Of a stretch of 64,000 bases of DNA, positions 23,454 to 36,211 are shown one piece after another. Every line of letters starts with the position of its first letter. The first letter of the stretch is position 1. Below the pieces are notes generated by a model. That model ran no database searches, had not been told where the DNA came from, and was given only the letters and a program-made list of their open reading frames with translations. Source of the DNA: Styela clava (taxonomy: Eukaryota; Chordata; Ascidiacea; Stolidobranchia; Styelidae); contig NC_135257.1 in assembly GCF_964204865.1 (NCBI RefSeq), forward strand, positions 13,228,151 to 13,292,150, given 5' to 3'. Position numbers and translations under genes: made by a program.

Positions 23454-24938
23454 TTTAAATTTAATTGGAATAACTATACCTATATAACATAAAGAAAAAT
23501 TGAACCGTTTTAGTTTCCTAATTGATTTTTTCAAGTGGACTATATTTTAATTTAACTAATTGATTATCTTTTTAGAAAGAATTACACTCATTTCCCTTTT
23601 CCGAAATGTCTAATTTTAGTCCGTGATCTCAGCTGTCGGAATATCCAAATCATTTTCACAAGCCTGCAAACATCTAAACTTTCTCAAATTTGAGCAAATC
23701 ACTAGTAACGCAACTTGCATGCAGATCGTACAAATGAACTTTAGGATACTTCTAATTTTATAATATTGATCTATTCATTTAAACGAGAAGTAAACAATCA
23801 TACGGTGGGTACCCCTGAAATAAAGCACACAAATTCTCCTTTTCCTGTATTATAGCCACGCGAGTGTTCGAGTGATGGTGTTGAATGACGTCACTAGGGT
23901 TCAAGCATGCCTTGTCAACGCATCCTTTGTGGCCAAAGACATATTTTGTCTACTTCAAATGGCTAATTCGGTATATAAGGATGATTTTTCATTATTATTA
24001 TTTGTTTTATCCTATATTCATTTGTTTGTAGACAGCAATAACGCAAATAAATAATGCAGTAGTCAAAAATCAAGATCAAGGGGTCAAGGGTCATAGAAAC
24101 ATCACAAATACTTTGATTGTAACCGAAGTGAATATAGTCATTCATTAGTCTGTCACTTTGATTGTAACCGCCTAGCATCAAATTATGCACTCTTTCCCGA
24201 TAGGCAGTATTTTTGTTTCCGTAAATCGATTTCTTGCAGAATTCCCACAGCGAAAAACTATTTAAGCGTTGGTCTAATGACTCTAATTACATAATTAATG
24301 ATGTTAGACCGCCATATTTCAGAATTTACTTTTTTCTGTTTGTCGCAAATTTCTACTTACCTAATTCAAATTCTTTCCCCAACAACTCAAGGTAACAATC
24401 CCCAAACTACTCTACTGCTGTTGAAAAGAAGTTTTTCACTTCGAAGCTAGCTGTATCAGTATCTGAGTATACAGCAGGTTTATTGTCTAAGACTGAAATG
24501 ATACTGGTATTTAGTTTATATCAGTCCTAACTAATCTTCGATACCGTAGTCTATTGATTTCAATGAAATTCCCTAAAATCTGACATTCGTTTTAATGAAT
24601 GCATGTTTGCTAAAATGAATAACGCAATAAATTAGAAGCTATGACAGTATGACTATGAGAGATTCATGCTGATGTAAACCAGTTGTGTATAATCATAATT
24701 TTTGAACATCAATAATTTTTATATCAAAATATGTAAAACTTCAACTAAAGTTTGTCAACAATTAGACAATGGTTGTATGAATGACTATTATATCGATATT
24801 TAAAAAATATATATATAATTTTCAAATGCTGATTTATTCTAAATATTAATTTCGACTAATGTAAAAACTCATCTAGTCAGTGATTTCTCAATGTATTCCA
24901 GATGAAAAAACAGTTTGCATTAATTACATAAATAAAAA
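23454..24938. promoter_or_regulatory. Divergent upstream region between EIF3E (-) and GID8 (+)
   Basis: The two start codons are 1.5 kb apart and face away from each other, so both promoters lie here. A TTCCAG acceptor ends at 24900, 38 bases before the GID8 ATG, which suggests a GID8 leader exon upstream or trans-splicing. Short ORFs here (for example 23872-24054) have no protein-like features. Confidence 0.4.
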
Positions 24939-25625
24939 ATGGATGTGACAATGCAAGAAGAGAAATCTCCACAGAACGATAAAGAAAAATGGGTTGAAGA
25001 GATGGAAAATATGCACATTGAATCTGCTATTATGAACAGGTTAATCATGGACTATTTGGTAACAGAAGGATACAAAGAGGCTGCAGAGAAATTCGAAATT
25101 GAAGCAGGTATAAGTGCTTCGGAATGCCTGAAAGGAATCGAAGGTCGAATTAAAGTTCGAGATGCAATATTGAAAGGGTGTATATCAGAAGCAATCTCAC
25201 TCATCAATGATCTGCACCCTGAGCTTTTAGATGATGACAGAGTGTTACTTTTCTATCTGCAGCTTCAGCAGTTAATTGAACTCATACGTGAACACAAAAC
25301 GGAAGAAGCGTTGGAATTTGCCCAAACAAGTTTAAGTGAACGTGGTGAAGAAAGTCCAGAATGCCTTGTCGATATGGAAAGAGCTTTGGCTTTGCTGGCT
25401 TTTGAAAAGCCTGAAGAGTCGCCATTTTTGGACCTTTTATGCCCTGCACAAAGGCACAAAGTTTGGAGTCGTGTCAATGCTGCAATTATGGAATATGAAA
25501 ACAAAGAATCTGTACCTTGCCTAACAAAATTAATAAAGCTTCTAATATGGTCTGAGTCTCAGCTTGAGGCAAAAGGAGTGCATTATCATAAGATGAATGA
25601 TATTTCGAAGGGAGAAGTTTCTTAA
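24939..25625 (+). CDS. GID8: Glucose-induced degradation protein 8 homologue (TWA1), intronless
   Basis: A 228-residue protein, the usual GID8 length. GID8 is a scaffold subunit of the CTLH/GID E3 ubiquitin ligase. LisH motif at about 27-58 ([21 protein letters not shown] region), CTLH motif at about 66-125 ([20 protein letters not shown] onward), then the CRA region (about 120-205) with [16 protein letters not shown]. The ATG at 24939 is followed in frame by MQEEK, and the family core starts near residue 16. No intron interrupts the CDS, unlike the vertebrate gene. A polyadenylation signal AATAAA lies at 25972-25977. Family sequence is strongly conserved. Confidence 0.94.
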   Translation: MDVTMQEEKSPQNDKEKWVEEMENMHIESAIMNRLIMDYLVTEGYKEAAEKFEIEAGISASECLKGIEGRIKVRDAILKGCISEAISLINDLHPELLDDDRVLLFYLQLQQLIELIREHKTEEALEFAQTSLSERGEESPECLVDMERALALLAFEKPEESPFLDLLCPAQRHKVWSRVNAAIMEYENKESVPCLTKLIKLLIWSESQLEAKGVHYHKMNDISKGEVS

Positions 25626-26787
25626 CATTTAGAGTGAATCAAGATTATGATTTATGAAACACTTAAATACATTTACATGTGGGCACTGTTCGGACATGCA
25701 GGTGCTATTGATACTTCCCTATGTTATATAATGAATTTTCTCAAATAGGCAAAGCATCTATGAAGAACATCTGTGCAGCTCATTTCATTCATAAATGTTC
25801 TTCAAGTCAATATCAACACTCCGCTGCATTTTACTAAGAACAATTGTGCACCATTAACCAAGGACACTTAATTGTACAGTTTTATGAAACCAAGAATATA
25901 CTTGAAGCTTCATAAACATGTATCTTTGCTATAAAAATTACCTAAGTGGTAAACTGTCTCTATAGTATTTCAATAAAGAAAGTCAGGAATGGAATTCCCT
26001 ACAGGACATTGATGGAGACAGGAAGAATGATAAAATTTTGTCCAGACTATTTTTTTTACCGCAGAATCATCAAGAATTAGTGTAAATAGCATAATGTCTC
26101 TACTAATATAATATTTATTCTCACTTATTTAATTAGGTCACTATTTCCCACCAATTAGTTGCCATTGTATCTCAAAAGCAGGATTGATTAACACACTAAG
26201 AGACCAGCCTCGAGAATCTTATGGGCCAATCACTCTCTTAAGTGGGCCACTTACAAGTAATAAACTTGGTTACTGGGCCCCCAAGGTTCATGAAAAACAG
26301 TTTAACTAGCGTCGATAACAATCTCCTTCCTGCCTGCTCATTTCACTGATGTATATAATGCAATAGGTATTTATTGCATGAGAAATTTGTATCCGTAAAA
26401 ACTATAGTCTTAATTTATAACAGGCGGAAGTGGGCCGGATGAAACACTCATGTGGACCGAGGGATGTATTAAAAAGTACCTTGTCTCTAAATATTGCATT
26501 GAAAAAAAGACTGTACAAATCAACATCCCAAAATAGTTTTCGCAATTTAATACTCCTGAATTCTAACATATTCATCTGAAAGGAACAAACTGATATGTTC
26601 TGTGGACAATTTAAAACATATTCTTCAGTCTATGTTGCATTCTAAAACAACTTGCGAAATTTGGATACTTAATCAAACCTTGTCTAGAATAACTGTTTCT
26701 GATCGTATACCTCTACATTACATAAATGAAATACAACAATATATTGAAATGGATCACACCATTTTATTACAATATGGAATATACCAC
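25626..26787. other. Convergent 3' ends of GID8 (+) and FAU (-)
   Basis: GID8 3'UTR runs to about 25995 (AATAAA 25972-25977). FAU has AATAAA on the minus strand at 26763-26768, 20 bases past its stop. Between them lies AT-rich sequence with no recognisable gene; a GGGCCACTTACAAG/GGGCCCCC patch at 26220-26285 and a GTGGGCCGGATGAAAC patch at 26430 may be decayed repeat. Confidence 0.45.
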
Positions 26788-27488
<701 letters not shown>

Positions 27489-27606
27489 TTTCTAAAAACA
27501 AATTATATAACATTATTCATCAGTACAGACATTTCATTCAAGAGAATTGTGCCACAAATGGATTTAATTAATCCTGAATTGATTTAAAAGGTATTGCCCT
27601 ATTATA

Positions 27607-28986
27607 CCAGACTGGATTTCAAGGCAGGTGAAGCCCGAAGGCGCTAGCGCTTCGTAGAAATGCACGCGAGCGAATTCAATTTTGCTTGCCGAAAACATGC
27701 AATTGCTCACTAATGAAAATCGGTTTAAATGGTTTTTAAATCAATAATCCGGTAATATAAAGATGCCAACAAATTGTAGCTCTACAATTGTGGACTACAT
27801 AATAGCTTGCAAGATTTGGCCTGATCGAAAAATGCGAAGCAAAAAAGACCGTATTTCAAAATTGCTTAGCGGTATGGTGCATCGTGTTGAATGATAGGAA
27901 TCCCGTGAGAATGGACCTTTGACCCCCGAAAAATTCTTCCTAAACTTTACCATTGCAAAATTTTCAAGGCTATTTTTAGAGTGCTTTTGCGAGTTGGCGC
28001 CTGTAAAACGGGGTATGTGTTGCAAACCATCATTATGATTCATAGCATACAATAATTTGTTTTTTAAAGTACCGGTAAAGAATTTTAGCCTGGTCTATCA
28101 CAGCTATTTCTACACTAATTTTTTATTACTGCTATTAAATTAAAACTCCTAGGAAGACAGAGTGATCATTGAATTATCTGATTTATATTCAAGTTTTCGA
28201 AACACAACTGAAAACTGACGAATAGAGTTCGAAAATGATGTAATGTTTATGACCATGCTTGAAAAAGTGTCTGAGCGGATGCGAAAAGGGAGTATTGTTA
28301 TGTCACTTTTTGCATCTTGCTGATTGGCCAATGTCACGATGTAAACAAGGAAGTCGATGCTTGGGGAAAGGTCCATAGTTATGGGCGAAAAGATCGCCAG
28401 ACTAGCCTGCGCTGGTCAGTTACTGATTCAGCGTATTTTTCATTCAATAATTTAACATCGATGTACTGAACAGTACCGCTATCTAAAGTTGCACAAACAC
28501 TCTCAAAATTAGTGACGAAGTATAAAAGTAATATTTGGGGTCAAATCTCCATTTTGTTCTGATTCAACATATTTTTCACCAAATAATTATACGTAAAAAC
28601 ACTCCCAAAATTAACAGATTAATGACAAAGTATGTTCATTTTGCTCTGATTCAACGTATTTCTTATCCAATAATTTTACGGGGATGTACTGAACAGTATC
28701 GGTATCCAAGGTCGCACAAACACTCAAAATTAATGACAAATTATAAAAATAACGTTTATGGGTCAAAGGTAAAACGTCCATTTTTGCTCTGATTCGACAA
28801 ATTTTTTATCCGGTAATTTTACGCCGATGTATTGAACAGTATTTAAAATCAGAATCAGTTGCACGCGGGCGCAGTTGATTTGCACGCCGTAAGCTATGAT
28901 TGTGGCCGGGAATCCTGATTTGCACGCGGGAATTTCCGATTGCACGCCTGATTTCTCGTTCAAAAAGGCCATGAAATCCAGACTGG
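27607..28986. mobile_element. hAT-like non-autonomous element, family D, long copy
   Basis: Begins CCAGACTGGATTTC and ends GAAATCCAGACTGG, with flanks CTATTATA (27599-27606) and CGATTATA (28987-28994), an 8-bp duplication with one mismatch. Within it, from about 28415 to 28830, a unit (TGATTCAACGTATTT, AATAATTTTACG, GATGTACTGAACAGTA, CACAAACACTC) repeats about four times at irregular length, explaining why it is twice the size of the copy at 30693-31339. Located in FAU intron 1. Confidence 0.88.
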
Positions 28987-29035
28987 CGATTATACACGCG
29001 TCTTTATTTTATTGTGCTCTTTTGACTGTTTTTGG

Positions 29036-29163
29036 TGGACGGGCATGTACTCGTACGTTTCTAACTTTTCATTAAGTAATGCCCATCCTCCAAATCCCCT
29101 GCATTTTGTTTGTCCGTTTGTTTCTTCCAGAGTGATCAAAATAAAATTGATTGATTGAATTAA
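29036..29163 (+). repeat. Retroposon 3' tail family E, copy 1
   Basis: Contains GGACGGGCATGTACTCGTAC, then ATGCCCATCCTCCAAATCC, GCATTTTGTTTGTCCGTTTG and an end AAAATTGATTGATTGAATT. Related stretches occur at 46875-46960, 50582-50732 and, reversed, 48545-48650. A conserved body ending in a variable short-repeat tail is typical of LINE or SINE 3' ends. Confidence 0.6.
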
Positions 29164-29285
29164 TCAGAGGTACTTGATCTCAGCAATTTCATTAATTCTG
29201 AATCCAAAGTTCAGTCGCTGCTGTTTTCAATTGAAAACGGATCTCAGCAGATTTCATAGATAGCATATAATTTGATGACTTACAC

Positions 29286-30601
29286 CAGGGGTCGACATCC
29301 TACAACCCGGCGGTTTTGACGATAATTTAATTTTATAACACACGCTCTGGAAGTTGAATATATTTGCTACGAAACAGAATTTATTGTGAGACATGTGTAG
29401 AATAAACTATATTATAACCTAACAATTTAGCGAACATCTACTCGTTTAACAAGCCTAAAAGTTATTTATAATTAGACGATTGGCAACACGCAGGAAAATC
29501 TTCGCAGAGGGTTCAATGGCGCAGAAAATATTCGAATAGAGCTTCTTGAGATGCAATGCAATGAGGAAATGAAATCCATATTTTATTAGAGAGATGTATC
29601 ACTGCTTGATTTTTTATTAAAAGTATATTCTTGAAGGAAATCTCTATCCAAAATTGACAAACCGTGCGAAAAAATTCGAATCCATGCTTGGAAGTACATA
29701 CATTCGACACCTCAAAACCAAACAGTGCTAAGTCCACTTTTCCAAAAAATGACATTTTTACACTGCTGATTTTCCTGGACTTAGCTCTACATTTTGGTCT
29801 ATTTGCCTTATGGACATAACCCTGCTTTTTTTAGGGCATTTGAGAACTAAACAGAGCTGAGTCTACTATAGTGGACTTAGCTCTGGATAACTGCATTGTA
29901 AGTTGGGGCTAAGTCCCTTTTTTGGACATAGCTCCTCTCAAAAAATATAATACAAAGCGCTAAGTCCATACCAGCCTCTATAATAACATAATAAAGGGGC
30001 CCTAAGTGCAATAAAATTGTTTCTGGTCCAGAAAATTGAGAGCCAAAAAGGGTTAAGTCCAAAAAAAAACCCCTCAAAAAAAATTGGGGCGGAGCCAAAT
30101 TTTTTTATACCATCTAAATATGGCCTTCATTGTAACTTTGGTGGACCATAAAAACTAGACATCCTCGATGTAAGGTATTAGAGAAATAAAAAAAAGAAAC
30201 AAAAAAAAACTTTTTTGCGTTTTTCTCAAAACTAGAAAAATGGACTTAGCCCAATTTGGATTTCATGCGTCGATGTGTGTACGAACAATTAATTTCAAAA
30301 GTGAACATTACAAAGAACAATCTGAAGACTCGGATTAGTGATGCCCATTTGGAAAATGTTCTAATCTTGGCCTAATAGTTATCAAGCGTGATGCAAAAAG
30401 TGCCACATTGGGTGTCATTTGTAAATTTTTTTAGTAAGACGACAGAGTTGAGTTCATGAGTTGCAACAGTTTTCGCACTGTTTAAAATCTGAAATTTCTG
30501 ATCTGTGAGAAAAAATTTGGGTTTCATCGGTCATCCGTCCTATTTTTAACTTTCTAAAAATACAAAAATATGTGCGGTCCGCCAAGACTTGCAACCCTTA
30601 A
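29286..30601. mobile_element. Candidate decayed hAT-like element between the two family D copies
   Basis: The left end CAGGGGTCGACATCCTAC and the right end (complement TAAGGGTTGCAAGTCTTGGC) are alignable with several mismatches, and CAGGGGTCG is a common hAT terminus. No clean target duplication was found. The interior has no coding potential but holds a recurring GCTAAGTCCA word. Assignment is tentative. Confidence 0.35.
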
Positions 30602-30692
30602 TTTAACACTCGCTCAAAAATTTCCCAAAAGTCTCAAGCCTGCCTGGTCATTCCATTTAGATGACTGAGCCTTCGAAATAGGTGGCTGAAGT

Positions 30693-31339
30693 CCAGTCTG
30701 GATTTCATGGCCTTTTTGAACGAGAAATCGGGCGTGCAATCAGAAATTCCCGCGTGCAAATACGAATTTCTGGCATGCAATTACAGCTCATGGCGTGCAA
30801 AACAACTGCGCCCGCGTGAAACTGACTTCGGCCTAAGATACCTTTCAATACATCCGCGTAAAATTACCGGTATTGGATACAAAATATGTTGAATCATAGC
30901 AAAAATGGACGTTTGACCTTTGACCCCAAACATTATTTCTATATTATTCTCACTAATTTTGAGAGTGTTCGTGCGACTTTATATACCGGTACTGTTCAGT
31001 ACATCCGTGTAAAATTATTGTATAAAAAATACGCTGAATCAAAGCCATAACTGGCCAGCGTCGGTGAGGAGGCGATCTTTCTCATTCAACACGATATGGT
31101 TTTTTGCTTCGCATTTTCCGATCATGCCAAATCGTGCAAGCTAGTATTAGTCGACAATTGTGGAGTTATAATTTTTTGGCATCTTTATATTACTAGATTA
31201 TTGATTTAAAAACTATTTAAACCGATTTACATTGGTGAGCAATTGCAAATTTTCGGCGTGCAAAATTGAATTCGCTCGCGTGCATTTTTGTGGAGCGCTA
31301 GCGCCCTCGGGCGTGCATCTTCCATGGAATCCAGTCTGG
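30693..31339. mobile_element. hAT-like non-autonomous element, family D, short inverted copy, perfect 8-bp target duplication
   Basis: Begins CCAGTCTGGATTTCATGG and ends CCATGGAATCCAGTCTGG; GCTGAAGT flanks it at 30685-30692 and 31340-31347. Its sequence is the reverse complement of parts of 27607-28986, so the two copies form a large inverted pair. The repeated CGTGCAA/CGTGCAT words near its ends are part of the family. It lies in FAU intron 1. Confidence 0.93.
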
Positions 31340-31681
31340 GCTGAAGTAGCGTCAATGATTACAGTCTTTTTAAGGCTTCCCCAACTCAGATAGCAGGATT
31401 GGTCTCCGATTCGTAAACACATATTAACTCAAAATAATTATATAAATCTTGATGAGAACAATGAGACTACCGGTATAGTAACTAATTTCCATGTTAGCAA
31501 GCACTTATTTTCCTGATTTCATATATTCGTATAACCGCACCAGTAATCTCCTTCCACCATTACGTTAAAACATAGCGACCAAAACAAGCTGGGGTATATT
31601 ACGTTCCATAGTTGCAGAATTTAGTGGAGGAAACTTTGCGTCACTATATTAGTCTAAAATCGATCTAAAACTCACTTACGA

Positions 31682-31741
31682 TATTCAAGAACGCCAGGCG
31701 TTGATCAAGCACAGCAACACAACAGGGTAAAAGGGAGAAGG
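31682..31741 (-). promoter_or_regulatory. Probable non-coding exon 1 and 5'TOP start of FAU
   Basis: On the minus strand a donor GTAAGTGAG follows GTTCTTGAATATC, and about 60 bases upstream is a pyrimidine run, CCTTCTCCCTTTT. Ribosomal protein mRNAs begin with such a 5'TOP tract, and FAU has an acceptor 3 bases before its ATG with no other donor evident. Exon assignment is inference. Confidence 0.5.
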
Positions 31742-33611
31742 CGATTGTGGCACCTGGGATGTGCAATGTGCTTAACTCGCTATAGCGAAAATGTATGTAT
31801 TTCTCTGGAATATTTTTATGGTATGGCTGTATGTGACACTTTCGATTCTGTTAGCAACGGACAATGTGATAGCCGTGAAAAAAGGCCCTGAAAAACGCCT
31901 AGAAAATGAGTTTTGTAGCGCACATACAGGAACTACCTGGAAATGATTCTAAAATGTTCCTTAGAAATTTAGTAACAAATAATGCCTTGTTCCCACTTCC
32001 AAAAGTTGCAAGTTTAACGGAAAGGACGCTTTTACTACAAGAAATATGTGCTACGATCTGTCCTATATTTTCTACATTTCCGGCAATGACTTCTGCATGA
32101 CGTAACAATTGAATTAAATCAGCTGTTAACGAGAGAATTTATTTTTTTTTTTTGCGTTGAGTTGGGTAGCCTTTCCATAGCTCTATTATTGTTATTAGTT
32201 AAGTTATGCTAAGACGTTGTTAAAAAGTATAAGTAAGTTGTTAAACATTTGTAGATCCTTACCACGGATATAGGTCGTGAGACGAGGGCTTAAATAACGT
32301 CCAAAAATGAGTTTTGTAGCACACATCTGGTAACTAAATGAATTCTTTAGTTTTGTATGAAAATGAACATACTGAACGCATTACAGCTTGTTCCACAATC
32401 CTGATGCGAAATTGAATATAAGGTGTTGCGTAAATTCAATAATCATAGGTTTACAGAGAGAGAGTTTATTTGTTTTGTCTACCAGACATCATATACACAA
32501 CAAAAACATGAATGATAATAAGCGGAACAGTTCTCGGTATAGACTGCGGGTGATAACGATACGACCATGCGATCATCAGAGTCAGTTACCACCCAACATT
32601 AATATCAATAAACATGAATAAAAAATGCTTCAGATATGTTTTAACATATTTTAGGTGTGTCCAAAAACAACATTAAATTTCCATGGAAAGAAAGAAAAAA
32701 TACTAAAATATTTTCTTATACACAATAGGCGTTTAAAGTTAAATAGAATTTCGGGGATGTTGCACACTTGATCAAGTGTGGTATTGGTCAAATTTTATAT
32801 GGATATGTATTTTTGAGTATATGGATGCATGAATTGCGTGGAATTGGGTTTTTAAAGTTGAAGGATACACAATAACTTTTTGTGTAAATGGTGGAAGACT
32901 TTAGGCAGCATATATATGAAGACGTTAAACAAAATAACTACAAAGTAACAAAATAAATTTGAACAGTTTATAAGGTTCAGAGAAAAAGGAAAAAAAAAAG
33001 CAAAATCTCAAAATTGAGCTTAAGCTGGGACATGCAAAATAATACAACAACGCAGCATAAGAACTATGTAATTCAAGAGGCCTACAGCACACTAACACAA
33101 ATGTATTTCTGTAACGTCTTGCCTGACCAAAATCAGACTTCCTCAGTCAACCATAATTTATTAGGTAAATTACGAAAAATATGCCATACATGTAACCAAC
33201 AACAAAAAATACTTTAATTGTGTGACAGCAGTCTCGAGGGACCTCGAAAGATCCTCAAGCAGCGACAACAACAACGCCGATTCAGATTAGCGAATAAATT
33301 TTATGTAATAACAACACATGAGCAGTTTACAACAAGAACAGCATAAGAAGTTTGCGTTGCATTCATTTTATAGAAGCTATCAAACGTAATCATTTTTAAG
33401 CAATGAAGTCACAAATCAACATCGTGAGCACAATAACACAAATAAATCAGTTATTTCTCACTTAGAAATTTACCGGAAAAGTAAAGAAAATTAAATGAAT
33501 GTACATTATGTACATAACATAGTGAACAGAAATGTTACAATTAGTCTTTTTTTAGTTTATGTGGCTATGTATTTGAACAAAAGCAATATTATTTCTCTGG
33601 TACCAAAGTTA
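31742..33611. other. Intergenic stretch left of the Rehavkus-like element, with one doubtful ORF
   Basis: Upstream of the FAU start. A 64-codon ORF at 31906-32100 (+) begins MSFVAHIQELPGND, and a mirror ORF on the minus strand (31899-32108) is equally long; I cannot recognise either. The start region of the plus ORF (about 31895-31927) recurs at 32300-32327. A word pair GATAACGATACGACC at 32535 recurs at 46665. Other ORFs (32388, 33014, 33495) look like chance. Confidence 0.3.
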
Positions 33612-33799
33612 CCCCAGCAGACATCACTCTCCTTTTTGAACGCGCCTATCACGGTTGCAAGAACTCAGATTTCAATTGAGCGATGCGAGAGTTTACGAAA
33701 AAAGCATCGATGCAAAATCAGCTGATGCTTGATGCTTTGCCAGATTGATCATGAAAACTGTGAATAATTGCCAAAAAAATATAGTTCTCCCCCAAATAT

Positions 33800-34720
33800 C
33801 AGTGTCTTACACATATATCCGCTTAGTATAATAAAAATAAGTTTAAGTGCTTATAATAAGAAGTAAAAACAACGAGTTTGACAAAGATTGGATAGGTGGG
33901 TGATATATTTATTATCTTTAAAACCTGGCCCAGTCGTCAAATTTTAATAAAAATGGCAAAAAGACCTATTTTGCCCCCAAAAAGATGTGTCTTACAATCA
34001 TGTCATCTCCATTTATAAATAAACAGCAGTAGAACATATAATAAAGTGTTTATACAACGAGTTTCAAAAACTTTGTATGGGGAGAAGATATTTTTATTAT
34101 CGTTTAAAGTTTAAACATGGCACGATAGTCAACTTATTAAAAAAAATGGCAAAATGACCTATTTTAACTCAAAAATGATTGTCTTACAATTACGGGCCCC
34201 TCATTTACACGAAACAAGCAATAGTACATATAATAAAGTGTCAATACAGCGAGTTTGAAAAAGTTTGTATGGGGGGAAGATATTTTTATTATCGCTTAAA
34301 CATGGCCTGCTAGTCAATTCATGATAGAAATGGCAAAGAAAAACTATTTTGTCACAAAACATAAGTGTCTTACAATTACGGCCCCCCCATTACACAAGAC
34401 CAGCAGTAGTACATATAATAAAGTGTTTATACAGCGAGTTTGAAAAAGTTTTTATGGTGAGAAGATACTGTAATTATCGCTCAAACATGGCCCGCTAGTC
34501 AATTTAATATAGAAATGGCAAAAAGATCTATTTACCCCCAAAAAATGAGTGTCTTACAATTACGGGCCCCTCATTAACACAAGACCAGTGGTAGTACATC
34601 TAATAAAGTGTTAATACAGCAAGTTTGAAAAAGTTTGTATGGCGGGAAGATATTTTTATTATCGCTTAAACATGGCCCGCTAGTCAATTTATGATAGAAA
34701 TGGCAAAAAGACCTGTTTTT
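33800..34720. repeat. Left tandem array (about 185-bp unit) of the Rehavkus-like element
   Basis: TGTCTTAC anchors occur near 33803, 33987, 34174, 34365 and 34549, so spacing is 184-191 bases. The first unit is the most diverged. The array is the inverted counterpart of 37665-38880. Confidence 0.9.
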
Positions 34721-34965
34721 ATAGTCGGGAAGTAATGACTAAATTTAAAACGTTTTATGTACCCAAAATTTGATTTAGGCAAGTTTGGTACAACAATAGG
34801 CTATGAAAAGTATAAGCATTTTACGCAAAATCATCGGTCTCTAACAAACATAACTTAGCAAAAGATAATCAAACACAGGGGAATCAAGGAGAAAAGTCAA
34901 CTGAAGCTAAAGCGTACTCGTTTCAACAACAGGTGGTTTAAACGTCTTGATGGAATCGCTGTAGT

Positions 34966-36174
34966 CAGGGGCGGATTATGCCCCTTTGGTGCCCTAAGCA
35001 CTAAAGACTTTGGTACCCCCGTATGTGTAATTCGATTATAAAAACAACAAAACCACATAAGTGTATTATCCATTAAAAATAAATCACAACCAACAGTAAA
35101 TAAAACAACTTTTACGAATATTTTTAGATTTTTTAACTGGTATATACAGCGAAAACTTTTGAGAAGGTCTCGCGGGCCGCAAGTCGGAGAAAACCCAAAA
35201 GAAAATATCGCGAGTTTACTTACTTTTGATTAATAAACAACGAGAGTTTACCGTTCTGATCAGACCAATATCATGCTGCACGGGTGGCGTGAACCTTCAG
35301 CGAGGACAAGCTTAATAGTGCCATCGTCAAATAACCACCGAGTCCGTCTAAGTTGGTATTTCGGGACCTTGCAGAAAAAAAGGGATTGCGCGGCGTTAAG
35401 TCGGCTCTGCGTTTCGTCACTACTGTCACATGGCCTACGCTTAAAAACAGAGGAGTGTTTTTACTAAAATAAAGGCACAAAGCGTTAGAAAAAAGGGGTT
35501 TGAATCTCGGGATTTCAACCCCTATTGGAATATATAAAAAAAAAAATAAAAAAGCCCTGCTATTAAATACAAATATACACTAAAATTGTTCTGTGGGCTA
35601 CACGTAAGGTACCAGAATGTCAGGGTTTGGACCACCCTGGTCTACCTTATCAAAAACTCCCGACTACGCTGATCACTAGATCGTTAAAATGCGATCGTGG
35701 AACCGCCACATAGTGCAAATAGTTCATTGGTTCAATTTTTAGAGAGAAAAAAAAGCAGCAACAAGGAGAATACTAGAAAGAAAAAACAATTTTACAAAAC
35801 GACTCATAGGCCATTTCGTGTCCAATAAATAAGTTTCAGTGTTTATTTTCGATAAAGAAGATAATATATTACTTGAAGACGAAAAATAAGCGAAAATTTG
35901 GAAGTTTGAGTCGTATGGTGAATTCGTAATATTTTAAACGAGAATATCGGTCATAGACCGAGGACTTATCGATCAAAAGTTAGGGGATCCCCCAAAACAG
36001 CGCTCTTACTGTATAGTGACACCTCGTGTCCCATCACTAATTAATTAATAACTCGCTAATTAAGCGACATAATTCGCCCAAAATAAATAGGCTTCTGGTC
36101 CGAGATATGATGAATGCACATGAAATATCTGGAGCAGATTCAATCTTGTTTTTGTGAGATACCGCGTGCATCTA

Positions 36175-36211
<37 letters not shown>

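Noticed and set aside
23872-24054. 60-codon ORF between EIF3E and GID8
   Set aside because: No recognised similarity and it lies in the shared upstream region. The later part is low-complexity.
35271-35480. ORFs of 64-69 codons on both strands inside the hAT insertion
   Set aside because: No transposase motif; both strands are open for the same stretch, which fits chance in a GC-richer segment.
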